64,000 nt of DNA from Azorinus chamasolen (lineage: Eukaryota > Mollusca > Bivalvia > Cardiida > Solecurtidae), in NCBI GenBank assembly GCA_963576725.1, contig OY755237.1:67510972-67574971 (forward strand). The letters are read 5' to 3'. Shown here piece by piece: positions 8,826-18,062 of this stretch. The notes below the pieces were generated by a model, which saw nothing but the letters and a program-made list of their open reading frames with translations, was not told the DNA's origin and did no database searches. Every line of letters begins with the position of its first letter. The stretch's first letter is position 1. A program made the translations under genes and the position numbers.

Positions 8826-9150
8826 GCTTAACGCTTTCCTTCATATAAACGTAGATCTCTGACCAGAGTCCATGCTTATAAAACGTTTAGTTGAGTCTGA
8901 ATTCGTTCTCAAGTTTTTGATTGGTCAGATTTGAGCCTATGGCTAAAATCTGACCAATCAAAAGGTTGAGAACTCAAATCTGACCAATCAAAAACTTGAG
9001 AACGAAACTCAGACTTAACTAAACGCTTTATAAGAATGGACCCTGGTTCTGTTCTGTTTGCTATGAAGTTTTACTTGACCAGACTCTACAATTTCTACCA
9101 ATACAAACATGCATGTGGACATTATCAAACCTCAGTAGCCGATAAACATG
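8826..9150 (-). mobile_element. PAL-E2 split by a PAL-K insertion
   Basis: The left piece TTAACGCTTTCCTTCATATA is at about 8829-8876. The right piece CTGGTTCTGTTCTGTTTGCT with TCTACAATTTCTACCAATAC is at 9043-9150. PAL-K sits in the middle of the hairpin. Confidence 0.6.
8878..9042. mobile_element. PAL-K element, copy 1
   Basis: The inverted ends are GTCCATGCTTATAAAACG / GCTTTATAAGAATGGAC. The hairpin around AGATTTGAGCC has arms with TTGATTGGTCAGATTTGAG. A half-arm (GAACTCAAATCTGACCAATC) is repeated in the right arm. The copy at 30435 has the same structure. Confidence 0.75.
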
Positions 9151-9220
9151 TACGATGCCAATGTACATGTATATTCAATTCTTCTTTACAAAAAGGTTTG
9201 TATTAGCGAGGTGTTACTGA

Positions 9221-9680
9221 TACAGTAGAACCTGTATTAAGCGACTTTAAATTGATTAAACTAAGAAATCTTAAAAAGCAGGTGGTGGCTTAATGCAGAG
9301 CAAAAGTCATGCAGAAAGTTCCTATATTGACTTACATTAAGCTACCACCTGCCCTACAGATCCCAGGCGCGGATTTAGAAGGGGGGGGGGGGGGGGGGGG
9401 CGGCGTACACCCCCACTGAAATTGCCCAAACAATTTTTTTTGTAATATTTTAGATCTAAAAATCAATAAAACAATGATTTAATCGTATTTATTTTATCCC
9501 CCTCATCCAATTCAGCTCTTTTTTCAACATGTATTACAGTTATGTTATCAAACATAAAAATCTACGCCCCCACCCTTGCAAAAACATTCTACCCCGCCCC
9601 TAATCTGAAATCCTGGATCCGCACCTGGATCCCTAATATGACCTCGTTTTGACGGTCGCTTAAGCGAGGATTTACTGATA
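9221..9680 (+). mobile_element. PAL-D element split by a GC-rich-ended insertion
   Basis: Family description: TA-flanked; the left end is CAGTAGAACCTGTCTTAAGC then GACC. The hairpin has CTTAATGCAGGTCAAAAGT and centre CTCCTATAGGAG; the right end is GACAGGTTCTACTG-like. Here the left end CAGTAGAACCTGTATTAAGC, core 9288-9352 and right end GGTCGCTTAAGCGAGGATTT are separated by the 264-bp insertion at 9364. Confidence 0.7.
9364..9627. mobile_element. CAGG-ended miniature element inside PAL-D
   Basis: The ends CAGGCGCGGATTTAGAAGGG and (reverse complement of the right end) CAGGTGCGGATCCAGGATTT form imperfect terminal repeats with G/C runs inside. GATCC precedes (9359-9363) and follows (9628-9632). 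The CAGG(N)GCGGAT end is common in hAT-type miniature elements by family knowledge, but hAT usually makes 8-bp duplications, so the class is uncertain. Confidence 0.6.
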
Positions 9681-9714
9681 TTTGTTTTCGCTTTGTTTTG
9701 TCTCAGCGTCTGTA

Positions 9715-9875
9715 TTGTCCATTTACCTCATGAATATTTATATAAGAATTCATGACTTGGAGAAAAGCAAACAAAGCAGACCTTCCTCAGACGATTTGAG
9801 TCGTGTAATCTGGGTTTATACTGTTTTGTAAAGACGTCAAAATGCGTAACTATTAGGTATTTGGCTATATTTGTT
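9715..9875 (+). mobile_element. Degenerate PAL-E2
   Basis: ATTTACCTCATGAATATTTA, AAGCAAACAAAGCAGACC and AATCTGGGTTTATACTGTTT survive. The hairpin centre is lost. Confidence 0.5.
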
Positions 9876-9932
9876 ATCAGTTTTGTTAGAAAAAGTAATG
9901 TTACATATCAAGAATGTTTGATTTTTACAACC

Positions 9933-10005
9933 GGGGGATTAGCTCAAGTGGTAGAGCGCTCGCTTTGCATGTGAGAGGTACCGGGATCGATACCCGGATT
10001 CTCCA
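9933..10005 (+). tRNA. tRNA-Ala (anticodon TGC)
   Basis: The anticodon loop TTTGCAT reads UGC, so it decodes other Ala codons than the AGC genes. The acceptor has GGGGGAT (A5 to G), still paired as G-U. The rest equals the reference. The terminator CTTTTTTTG follows at 10010. Confidence 0.95.
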
Positions 10006-10056
10006 TTTATCTTTTTTTGATATACATGTATACATATGGGTATCGAACTATCGATA

Positions 10057-10259
10057 TACAGTAAAACCTCTCTATAACGACCACTAAATTGTGTTAATTA
10101 TTTGGTATTTATTGCAGGTGGCCGCTTAAAGCAAGGTGCAAGGTTAAAGCTCCTATAGGAGCGTTCTGTTTTATTTTCACCTTGCTTTAAGCGGCCACCT
10201 GCCTTTTACACAAAATAATTGATGTAATTTAGTGGTCGTTATTGAGAGGTTTTACTGTA
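10057..10259 (+). mobile_element. PAL-C miniature element
   Basis: Family description: TA-flanked, about 200-210 bp. The ends are CAGTAAAACCTCTCTATAAC / GTTATAGAGAGGTTTTACTG, with subterminal GACCACTAAATT. The hairpin has GCTTAAAGCAAGGTGAAAGT then AAAACAGAAC, centre GCTCCTATAGGAGC. In this copy the left hairpin arm lacks about 10 bp (AGGTTAAAGCTCC). Confidence 0.85.
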
Positions 10260-10431
10260 TATCTTTCGTGAGTCAGAGGATGTATAGTCGGGGCAAGTGA
10301 ATGTCGTAATATACAATAGGACCTATTTATAGACAGAGAACGCGAACTAATTAGTCTGAACTAATCATATTCGCGCATTTTTATACCAGTAATTACATCT
10401 ATTCACCAACTGTTTTATACCTTTAATAAAC

Positions 10432-10504
10432 GGGGAATTAGCTCAAGTGGTAGAGCGCTCGCTTAGCATGTGAGAGGTACCGGGATCGATACCCGGATTC
10501 TCCA
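10432..10504 (+). tRNA. tRNA-Ala (AGC)
   Basis: Identical to the reference. Only a four-T run (AAGTTTTACC) follows, the weakest terminator among the intact copies. Confidence 0.96.
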
Positions 10505-10758
10505 AGAATAAGTTTTACCACGGTTCAGGTTTTAAATGGAAGATTTATCACTCAAAAATTAACATTTTATAAACGTTGAACACTGTATAAAAATAATCCA
10601 AAGAATTGAATACCATATGTTTTCATAGTTTGTCTATTAAAACTCGAATGCTGTAAAGCTTTCAATCTTTTACCTGACAGAGCAGCTTTTTCAGAGTTTG
10701 ATTAGAGCCTGTTCTGTATGTTTATAAAACTGTAGGAATAGAGGTATGTGTTTTCATA
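10505..10758. other. No recognised feature
   Basis: AT-rich DNA with faint PAL-E-like traces (CAGAGCAGCTTTTTCAGAG). Confidence 0.3.
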
Positions 10759-10830
10759 AGCAAACTGTGCAAACTCAGATCAAATGGCACTTACTGAAGT
10801 CAACTGATTTGGTCTGCTCTGTTTGCAATG
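10759..10830 (+). mobile_element. Degenerate PAL-E core
   Basis: AGCAAACTGTGCAAACTCAG ... GGTCTGCTCTGTTTGCA with mutated centre. Confidence 0.45.
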
Positions 10831-10906
10831 ATGACAACACATTTCCCCATGGAGGAAATGGACAAAAAGCATGCTTGTCTAACAATGTAGACGCTGATAG
10901 GATAAT

Positions 10907-11029
10907 TGGCAATATCCTGGAATAGCCACCACAGCTATAATCGCAATATCTCGGAATGAGTGTATACTTAAATACCAATGGAGGCAATATCAAAGGTATT
11001 CCGATTCATTCCGTTGTGTGGGGAGCTAT
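10907..11029. repeat. Imperfect inverted repeat around GGCAATATCC
   Basis: GGCAATATCCTGGAATAGCC at the left and GGAGCTATTCTAGGATATTG at the right are inverted copies. A further GCAATATCTCGGAATGAG lies between them. It is not one of the PAL families. Confidence 0.5.
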
Positions 11030-11121
11030 TCTAGGATATTGCCAATGTCGAGAATGGACAGTCAGAACTGGAGGAAAGTGTCAGTTGTCAATATTAAAAC
11101 AGTAGATAATGCAGTATGACT

Positions 11122-11194
11122 GGGGAATTAGCTCAAGTGGTAGAGCGCTCGCTTAGCATGTGAGAGGTACCGGGATCGATACCCGGATTCTCCA
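11122..11194 (+). tRNA. tRNA-Ala (AGC)
   Basis: Identical to the reference. The terminator TATTTTTATC follows. Confidence 0.97.
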
Positions 11195-11357
11195 ATTATA
11201 TTTTTATCATGTTTAGTGTTACAAGATAGGAGATGTATCATTCCAAAATGTTTTTCTTATAAACTTTAAACTCTCCATCAGATGGAATTACAAAATTGTC
11301 TAAACAATGATATGTATTTTTTTTATGGTTTGTATAAAGCTTTGGGAAATGAATTCG

Positions 11358-11525
11358 ACAGAACCTCTCTAAAGCGACCACTTAATAAAGTAACATGAAT
11401 GTGCTCGAAAGTTGTTGTTTAATGCAGGATGAAAGTAATCCTATGGGAGCTTTCTGCATAACTTTCATCCTGCATTAAGCTTCCATCTGTCTTTAAAACC
11501 CAGTCAGTCTGGTCGTCTTATGGAC
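11358..11525 (+). mobile_element. PAL-D-like element
   Basis: CAGAACCTCTCTAAAGCGAC at the left. The core has TTTAATGCAGGATGAAAGT and CATCCTGCATTAAGC. The left arm lacks the ATGCAGAAAGC segment, so the hairpin is asymmetric. Confidence 0.6.
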
Positions 11526-11660
11526 TTTTTCTGTGATTGCAAATGTAACAGGACAGCGTTAATTGTACACTAGTAAATGTATAATATTAGGGATATTTTC
11601 TATCGGTAGTCAGATAAACCTGCGTCACTTATCAGGCACAGTATACATACATAAACCACA

Positions 11661-11865
11661 TAGAGTAAAACCTCTCTAAACCCGGACGTTCAATTTAGTA
11701 TAAATATCAGTCTTAGAGACAGTTGGCAGCTTAATGCAGGATGAAAGTCACGCAGAAAGCTCCTCTGGGAGCTTTCTGCGTGACTTTCACCCTGCATTAA
11801 GCACTTTCCTAAACTTATCTAAATTCTTCACTACTAGAATTCCGGTTTAGAGTGATTTTACTGTA
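11661..11865 (+). mobile_element. PAL-A miniature element
   Basis: Both TA flanks and both ends are present. The centre is GCTCCTCTGGGAGC, and the arms are otherwise perfect for about 35 bp (CGCAGAAAGC on both sides). Confidence 0.88.
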
Positions 11866-12003
11866 TACATTAGATTGGATATGCATTAAAAACAAGCATC
11901 TCTTTCAATATTTTTGTAAATACATGTAATAAGTTGAGTCTGATTGATGTAAGCAAATGCGTTACGATATAATTCTTATAGTACCACAAAAGCCAATCTC
12001 TTC

Positions 12004-12456
12004 TTAACCCATTACCTCATAGGGACGCATTTTTACTCCTACACAAACAGAGTAGACCCAGATCAGACGACCCCTGTTGTAGCCGTCTAATCAGGGTCCG
12101 CTCTGTTTTCTTGTGACATAATGCGGATATGGTTTTACAGTTACTATCATGTAACGTATACAGTAAAACCTCTCTATAACGACCACTAAACTACATCAAG
12201 TATTTTGTGTTATAGGCAGATGGATGCTTAAAGCAAGGTGGAAGTAAAACAGAACGCTCCTGTAGGAGCGTTCTGTTTTACTTTCATCTTGCTTTAAGCT
12301 GCCACCTGTCTTAAATGCTAACTAAGTAACACAATTTAGTGGCCGTTATAGACAGATTTTACTGTACCTCGTTCGGAACGGTAATATAAAGCATCAGCTG
12401 ATTGGTATTCATAAGTAATTATTTCTAACATGAATATTCATGAGGTAATGGATTAA
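12004..12456 (-). mobile_element. PAL-E2 interrupted by a PAL-C
   Basis: The left part TTAACCCATTACCTCATAGG plus hairpin (centre GACCCCTGTTGTAGCC) is at 12004-12158. The right part, TAACATGAATATTCATGAGG with TTAA at 12453-12456, is at 12367-12456. Removing PAL-C restores a continuous E2. Confidence 0.75.
12159..12366 (+). mobile_element. PAL-C nested in PAL-E2
   Basis: Complete, with TA at both edges. The hairpin centre is GCTCCTGTAGGAGC, with GAAGTAAAACAGAAC arms. Confidence 0.88.
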
Positions 12457-12580
12457 TGTGAAGCTAGAACGAAATGTTTCATTTGAAAAGTGTGCAGACC
12501 CAGATCAGAGACTCGGCTTCTGTCCAATACCTATATCACCCGTCAGGTAAAATATTGAAGATGGCGATATGTGTCATTCA

Positions 12581-12823
12581 TTAACCCTTTACTCCATAAA
12601 TATTCATATAAGAAATGCTGATATTATGAATATTAATTAAACCAATTTTTAAAATGATATAATAATACAGTGAAAATTTTGCAGAATCTGTAGAATCAGA
12701 TCAATATAATTCCATTAAGGAAACAGAGCAGACCCTGATCAGACGGTTTCTGTAGGAGACATCCGATCTGAGTCTATTCCGTTTTCAATGCGTAGAAAGG
12801 CATATTTATGGAGTAATGGGTAA
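12581..12823 (+). mobile_element. PAL-E2 element
   Basis: Left TTAA at 12581-12584; the right flank decayed to GTAA. The hairpin centre is altered (GTTTCTGTAGGAGAC). Confidence 0.8.
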
Positions 12824-12904
12824 ATGTCACATGACGTAAGAGTTGCCATGGTTGGTCGATGCATATAAATCAAAGTGATGGAATTACTGTTAGTAGGTAC
12901 TTAT

Positions 12905-13034
12905 ACCCTTTGTACAATATATTTTGCATGGCTAGTCAAAGCTATAAAAATCGTGTTCCGGTACAATTATACGAATTCAGCTAATGAATATGTCTGGTGT
13001 CGGTTCTACAATGAATAGTGAACAGGTAAAGGGT
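12905..13034 (-). mobile_element. PAL-E2 tail fragment
   Basis: TATAAAAATC ... CAGCTAATGAATATGTC and the end GAACAGGTAAAGGGTTTA. The hairpin part is absent. Confidence 0.5.
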
Positions 13035-13129
13035 TTAGTAATATCAATATATTATATGTTAGCATTTCTGTTATGATCATATAACACCATCTCTGGTGTT
13101 GTACTTTATAGTATATAAATTATGTATGT

Positions 13130-13358
13130 TTAATCCATTACCTCATAGGCTATTTTTAGATACAACCTCTTTGAATAAATCTACCGAAGAGGAGCATTTA
13201 CTAGAGAAAAGGAAAAGTTTCGAATTTTGTAGGCTGAAACCATTGTGATAAATAGAGCAGTTGCTCCTATAGGAGCAAATGCTCTATTTATCACAATGGT
13301 TTCACAAAGTGACATTTACAGAGTCGTCAAAAGTCGTAAATATGAGGGAATAGGTCAA
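13130..13358 (+). mobile_element. PAL-F miniature element (complete)
   Basis: Family description: about 229 bp between TTAA sites. The left end is CCCATTACCTCATAGGC, then TTTGAATAAATCTACCGAA and AAGGAGCATTAACTAGAG. A perfect hairpin of about 37-bp arms (GAAACCATTGTGATAAATAG ...) is centred on GCTCCTATAGGAGC; the right end is ATGAGGGAATGGG. Here the flanks are TTAA and TCAA. Confidence 0.88.
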
Positions 13359-13582
13359 TCCCTATTCGTGCAAGAAATAATGATAAAATTAATATTAATT
13401 AAATTATCTTTTATAATGGCATATAAAGACATGCCATGTTTTGCTTAGGCAGAAACCGTAGATTCATATCTATCTTATACCATAAGCAAACAGAGCAGAC
13501 CCTGATCCTAAAGGAGCCGTCTGATCTGGGTGTACTGTGTTTGCAAGTGCGTGAAAAGGCATTTATATGAAGAAAAGGGTAA
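13355..13582 (+). mobile_element. PAL-E2 abutting PAL-F
   Basis: Shares the TCAA site at 13355-13358 with the PAL-F. The hairpin centre has lost about 14 bp (CCTGATCCTAAAGGAGCC). It ends AAAGGGTAA. Confidence 0.75.
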
Positions 13583-13626
13583 AGAACCAATAAGATGTGG
13601 TATCATAAAAATACATGTACGTTATT

Positions 13627-13810
13627 TTAACCTTTGAACTCTGAATTATCAAAGTGGACTGTCCAGTCAGTGTCGTACATGTACAGATAGTTCAATCCGG
13701 TATGAAATGGTTATATCTGAGAGGAGCTGGAATGGCAAACAGTGCAGATTCTGGCCATGGGCTCCGCTATGAGCCCTCTCATCTGGGTCTATATGTTTGT
13801 TTTGCAAATG
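13627..13810 (+). mobile_element. PAL-I element (partial)
   Basis: TTAACCTTTGAACTCTGAAT at the left matches the copy at 31244. The hairpin GCAAACAGTGCAGATTCTGG ... CTCATCTGGGTCTATATGTT has centre GGGCTCCGCTATGAGCCC. The right end is not visible. Confidence 0.6.
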
Positions 13811-13842
13811 CCAGTAAATGTACATTAGTTTGTTTTAATGAC

Positions 13843-13987
13843 AATCAGTGCAGTCCCTGATCAGGTGGCTCAACTATATGAATCATCTGATCTTGGTCTA
13901 CATCGTTTGAATAACAAACAGTGTAGACCCTATAAATCAGGCTCCTCTAGAACCCCCCTGATCTTGGTCCACCCTGTTTGCAAATGC
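13843..13987 (+). repeat. Two further PAL-E/I-type hairpins in series
   Basis: 13843-13910 reads CAATCAGTGCAGTCCCTGAT ... GATCTTGGTCTACATCG. 13915-13987 reads CAAACAGTGTAGACCCTATA ... GATCTTGGTCCACCCTG. With 13734-13810 they form three consecutive cores without outer ends. Confidence 0.5.
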
Positions 13988-14167
13988 TAGTACACTCGTT
14001 TCGTGTACATAATGTCAGTGTGTCAAGTATCACATTATCTTGTCTCGTATCATTTTACTTCATATATAGGGCAATAAAATGCAGAGAAATTAAAAATTAA
14101 ATATTTTTTTCCATAATTAGTGAAGCGAGGCAGACTAGTAGAAAGGACAGTTGTAGCGATAGCCACC

Positions 14168-14240
14168 GGGGAATTAGCTCAAGTGGTAGAGCGCTCGCTT
14201 AGCATGTGAGAGGTACCGGGATCGATACCCGGATTCTCCA
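14168..14240 (+). tRNA. tRNA-Ala (AGC)
   Basis: Identical to the reference. The terminator ATTATTTTTTATAATTG follows. Confidence 0.97.
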
Positions 14241-14389
14241 AATTATTATTTTTTATAATTGTTTTAATATTATAAGTGAGTAACAAAATAAATGAATGAC
14301 ATAGTAATGGTGTCTATGGAAATTGCAGCAAGTCATAAGTGAAACAGATACGCAACTTAAAACTTACACACTACAAATACAGTTGATTA

Positions 14390-14595
14390 TACAGTATAAC
14401 CTCTCTTAACCTGAATTCTAGTAGATAAGAAATTAGACACTTATAGGCTGGTGGCTGCTTAATGCAGGGTGAAAGTCATGCAGAAAGCTCCTAGAGGAGC
14501 TTTCTGCATGACTTTCACCCTGCATTAAGCTGCCACCTGTCTCCAAGACCGATATTCATACTAAATTTAACGGCCGGTTAAGAGAGGTTTTACTG
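14390..14595 (+). mobile_element. PAL-A miniature element, perfect hairpin
   Basis: TA-flanked. A central palindrome of about 43-bp arms from TGGCTGCTTAATGCAGGG to the centre GCTCCTAGAGGAGC is almost free of mismatch. Confidence 0.88.
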
Positions 14596-14679
14596 TATTG
14601 TATTTATCATATTGCGATCTGTACCTTTGATTGCACAGTGAATGTAACTTTTTGCCATTTTTCAGATACCATTGAACAG

Positions 14680-14800
14680 CCCTTTACGCCTTTGCAAACA
14701 GAATATACCCACACCATGGTCTGCTCTGTTTGCTTATCAAATGCTATAGACCTGATTCTACAGTTTGTGTCATGGTACACTACTCCCCCTGTACATAACA
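14680..14800 (-). mobile_element. PAL-E2 fragment with deleted hairpin centre
   Basis: TTTACGCCTTTGCAAACAGA joins directly to GGTCTGCTCTGTTTGCTTAT, then CTGATTCTACAGTTTGTG. Confidence 0.55.
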
Positions 14801-14831
14801 TTAACAGTTAAGCGCGACCTGACTCGTATCT

Positions 14832-15057
14832 GCAAACAGATTGGATCCAGATGAGACGACGAGTTACTCGACGCCTCATCATGATCCAAGATATTTCACA
14901 CACGGTGTACAGTCTCTCAAACACTTGTACAAATCAGAATTCAGTAAAAATGCAACAGATCAGAGTTTTGACAGGCATATTATTTTCAGCACGAGGGCAC
15001 AAGTTATGCAGAAAGCTCCTATAGGAGCTCTCGGTATTACTTTTAACCTGCATTATC
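14832..15057 (+). mobile_element. PAL-G core followed by a PAL-A-type core
   Basis: 14832-14890 is GCAAACAGATTGGATCCAGA ... CATGATCCAAGAT with centre GACGAGTTACTCGACGCC. 15000-15050 holds GCAGAAAGCTCCTATAGG then AGCTCTCGGTATTAC, half of an A/B hairpin. Confidence 0.5.
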
Positions 15058-15302
15058 CCTTCGCTTGCTATTCACGTCAATATACCTACCTGTAAATAGT
15101 GAAGACCCAGATGAGACAGCTCCTGCAGGAGCTGTCTCATCAGGGTCTGCACTATTTACAAATTGATTGTGCAACCAGTGCACTCCACAGCAGTTATCGC
15201 CCAGCGAAATACTTGTTCACAGTGAAGATATATGTAATTATACAACAGGACATGGGTAACGAAGGAGAAATGTATTTTAAAATTCAGCAAGAGAAGGGTT
15301 AA
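15054..15302 (+). mobile_element. PAL-H element, copy 1
   Basis: TTAA-type, 249 bp. The left end is TTATCCCTTCGCTTGCTATT. The hairpin GTAAATAGTGAAGACCCAGA ... CATCAGGGTCTGCACTATTT has centre GCTCCTGCAGGAGC. The right end is CAGCAAGAGAAGGGTTAA. It closely matches 27421-27669. Confidence 0.85.
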
Positions 15303-15418
15303 CATACCAGGCCTTACAGACCCATAATTAGACATCTTTGTGATGGCCACTGAAGACAGATTCTACTGAATACATTCATTATTTCTAACATGAATAGTCA
15401 CAAGGTTAAGGGGGTAAA

Positions 15419-15637
15419 TACAGTAAAACCCCTCTAATGCGACCACCAAAAAGGGGCATAATTCACAGTGGCAAGGGCAGGTGGTTGCTTAATGCAGGAC
15501 GAAAGTTATGCAGAAAGCTCCTATAGGAGCTTTCTGCATAACTTTCGTCCTGCATTAAGCAACTACCTGCTTATGAAAACAGCCATGTTTGTTTAAGTGG
15601 TCGCATTAAGTGGTCGCATTAGTGGGGTTTTACTGTA
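15419..15637 (+). mobile_element. PAL-B miniature element
   Basis: Complete, with TA flanks. The hairpin arms are perfect for over 40 bp around GCTCCTATAGGAGC. The right part carries a 14-bp tandem duplication of AAGTGGTCGCATTA. Confidence 0.88.
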
Positions 15638-15830
15638 AGTATCATTATCAGAAAACGGTTTCGGCTTCTGATTTATCTTTTCATATTTCCGTTTGACCAA
15701 CGTTTATTATCTTTTGTTAAACTATGTGATAACTCAGTTTGAAACAATAAATTATTTATATTTCAATTGTAGTAATGTTAACTCGATATTTCGGATACAC
15801 GTTGAATATACATGTATAGTAGATACAACA

Positions 15831-15903
15831 GGGGAATTAGCTCAAGTGGTAGAGCGCTCGCTTTGCATGTGAGAGGTACCGGGATCGATACCCGGATTCT
15901 CCA
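15831..15903 (+). tRNA. tRNA-Ala (anticodon TGC)
   Basis: The loop TTTGCAT gives UGC; otherwise identical to the reference. The terminator ATATTTTTTAACG follows. Confidence 0.96.
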
Positions 15904-16106
15904 AACGAATATTTTTTAACGCTTCCAAGTCTCCAGATAAATATTCCAGAAATATAAATAAAATAGATTCTAATAAAAGACAAATAATGAAAGATTGTCC
16001 AACGTTTTGGGGCACCATTTCGAAAATCCTATAGACAATGTACAGCTGTAAATATGTAAAAAGCACCAACAAAACAATTACGTTTTTCACATTACAATGA
16101 AACAGT

Positions 16107-16230
16107 ATCCTTTTAATTCTTTCACCGCCGAAGTTGCCAATGCAGCACGACAAACAGTGTAGCCCAAAGTCAGACGCCACCCTTTCAAGGCGGCGTCTGA
16201 TCAGGAACTTTGCTGTTTGCCTCAACCTCT
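16107..16230 (-). mobile_element. PAL-J fragment
   Basis: AATTCTTTCACCGCCGAAGT, then the hairpin CAAACAGTGTAGCCCAAAG ... CTGATCAGGAACTTTGCTGT with centre GCCACCCTTTCAAGGCGGC. It matches the complete copy at 56120 in reverse orientation. Confidence 0.6.
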
Positions 16231-16272
16231 AGTTCTATGATGTCTGCCAATCATTCCTTTGAATTTTGCATT

Positions 16273-16491
16273 TATAGTAGAACCTATCTTAAGTGATAAT
16301 CAAAAACAGGTATAATACTGGACCTATAAGACAGGAGGTAGCTTAATGCAGGTCAAAGGTGTTGAATATACTTTGAATATACATGTATAGTATATACAAC
16401 TTTTGCCTTGCATTAAGCAACCACCTGCTTTTTTAAAACTGCTATATTCAATAAATGAATGGGCGCTTATGACAGGACAGGACCTACTGTA
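16273..16491 (+). mobile_element. PAL-D with substituted hairpin centre
   Basis: Both PAL-D ends are present, as are CTTAATGCAGGTCAAAG and CCTTGCATTAAGCAACCACC. The middle is GTTGAATATAC ... GTATATACAAC, an AT palindrome, in place of the usual GCTCC(N4)GGAGC. Confidence 0.7.
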
Positions 16492-16499
16492 TTTGTAAT

Positions 16500-16797
16500 A
16501 TTTTATCTAGATTCTCTTCTCTTCTCTTTTATCGAAATGATTTAACAAAAAATTGGGCTTGGTATTATAGTCGACAATTAGAAATTTGGCGTCAAAGAAG
16601 TAAAACGTTTGCAATAAGGTGTTTATTCGATGTTTCAATTGAAATTATGTATATGTATGAAATGTATATAACTATGTAACTATGTGACGGTCATCTGTAC
16701 TAACATTGTTTAAATGGCAAAATATATTGTATTGGTCGATTTGCCAATAAACTTTGAAACTTGAAACTTGATATACATGTACAGTTGTACATGTAAT
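16500..16797. repeat. AT-rich stretch, possible LINE 3' tail
   Basis: TTGCCAATAAACTTTGAAAC then (TTGAAAC)n at 16741-16770 resembles the 3' ends of some non-LTR retroelements with a short-repeat tail. No reverse transcriptase frame is visible, so this is a weak call. Confidence 0.3.
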
Positions 16798-17012
16798 TTA
16801 ACCCTTTCGCTGCCAATGCCGGATCTGTGATTACCTATGCAAACAGTTTGGATACAGATGAGACGCCGAGTAACTCGGCGTCTCATCAGAATCAAAACTG
16901 TTTGTTACTGTTACTATGTTTTTGAAACAAAAATGAAGAAAATCAAAAGAATGAAAATGTGTAACAGACGACAAAGTTAGCAGACGACAGAGTATGGAAG
17001 CGAAAGGTTTAA
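16798..17012 (+). mobile_element. PAL-G element (complete)
   Basis: Family description: TTAA-flanked, about 170-245 bp. The left end is CCCTTTCGCTGCCAATG. The hairpin AAACAGTTTGGATACAGATG ... CATCAGAATCAAAACTGTTT is centred on GCCGAGTAACTCGGC. A tail with CAGACGACAAAG and CAGACGACAGAG precedes the end GCGAAAGG TTTAA. Confidence 0.8.
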
Positions 17013-17116
17013 TAAGTTCATATGTATCCATGTGACATTTACACAATTTATTTACATGTTATTATTACTCACACAGTCATTATTTTAGGCATGCATATTC
17101 ATAAAAATAGAGGTGA

Positions 17117-17345
17117 TTAACCCATTACCTCATAGGCTATTTTTAGATCCAACGACTTTGAATAAATCTACCGAAAAGGAGCATTAACTAGAGAAAGGGA
17201 ATATTTTAGAATTTTGTAGTTTGAAACCATTGTGATAAATAGAGCATTTGCTCCTATAGGAGCAAATGCTCTATTCATCACAATGGTTTCACAAAATGTT
17301 TTATACAGAGTCGTCAAAAGTCGTCAATATCAGGGAATGGGTTAA
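17117..17345 (+). mobile_element. PAL-F miniature element
   Basis: Complete, TTAA on both sides. One mismatch in the hairpin (CTATTCATCAC on the right arm). Confidence 0.9.
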
Positions 17346-17369
17346 TGTGTAGTTGCATATGTGACAACT

Positions 17370-17442
17370 GGGGAATTAGCTCAAGTGATAGAGCGCTCGT
17401 TTAGCACGTGAGAGGTACTGGGATCGATACCAGGATTCTCCA
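17370..17442 (+). pseudogene. Diverged tRNA-Ala (AGC)
   Basis: Five changes: GTGATAG in the D loop, CGTTTAGCACG around the anticodon, and CTGGG/CCAGG in the T stem, which leaves a G-A mismatch. The B box is kept. It is probably non-functional. Confidence 0.75.
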
Positions 17443-17499
17443 AAGTTTATCGTATATAATTTTTATATCAAGCTATCATGTACATATCATATTTCAAAA

Positions 17500-17760
17500 T
17501 ATTTATACAATTATATACAAAAAGGATATGAACTATAACACAATTTAAAGTATGGCTTGCGACAAGAAGCTTCAATAAATCTTAGTACGTGAGTTGTCAT
17601 AAAAAAAATATTTGGAGAATCCGGGTATCGATCCCGGTACCTCTCACATGCTAAGCGAGCGCTCTACCACTTGAGCTAATTCCCCATACAAAAGTTAGGT
17701 CTACATTGTATCAAGTTGACATTTCTTCGGCAAATAGTCACACGTCCTTGTCCACTATAA
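17500..17760 (-). repeat. U-type tRNA unit, copy 6
   Basis: Leader TATATACAAAAAGGATATG and AAGCTTCAATAAATCTTAGT, tRNA, then TTAGGTCTACATTGTATCAA. It joins the two-tRNA unit rather than PAL-A. Confidence 0.65.
17613..17685 (-). tRNA. tRNA-Ala (AGC)
   Basis: Identical to the reference. The minus-strand 3' flank AAATATTTTTTTTATGAC is a terminator. Confidence 0.97.
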
Positions 17761-17783
17761 TGGTTTTATTTGCTTGACTTTGC

Positions 17784-17845
17784 AATCCGGGTATCGATCC
17801 CGAAACCGCTCACATGCTAAGCTCTACCACTTGAGCTAATTCCCC
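17784..17845 (-). pseudogene. tRNA-Ala fragment lacking part of anticodon arm
   Basis: Keeps GGGGAATTAGCTCAAGTGG and GGGATCGATACCCGGATT but lacks the GCGCTCG stretch and the acceptor 3' end. It is the left partner of the two-tRNA unit, copy 2. Confidence 0.8.
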
Positions 17846-18062
17846 ATTTGTTGATAATTATCGTCTACAGAAATACTGAGACACTTCTACAAAGTGTAGT
17901 TCCAGTTCATCCGATGTGTTGGAATGAAATATCTAATAGGGTAAGCGACTGAGTTTGATCAATACTGCTTGCTAATAAAACCATTTCAATGGACAGGGGA
18001 GGGGCGGGGTTTACTTGCCGAAGAATTCTCAACTTGATACAATGTAGACTTAACGTTTGTAT
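17846..18062. repeat. Spacer of two-tRNA inverted unit, copy 2
   Basis: Reverse complement of the 8422-8642 spacer: TTGTTGATAATTATCGTC, CAGTTCATCCGATGTGTTGG and CATTTCAATGGACA. Confidence 0.75.

Noticed and set aside
15842..16225. 127-codon minus-strand open frame
   Set aside because: It runs antisense through the tRNA-Ala at 15831 and starts inside a PAL-J hairpin; no domain is recognisable, so it is a chance frame.
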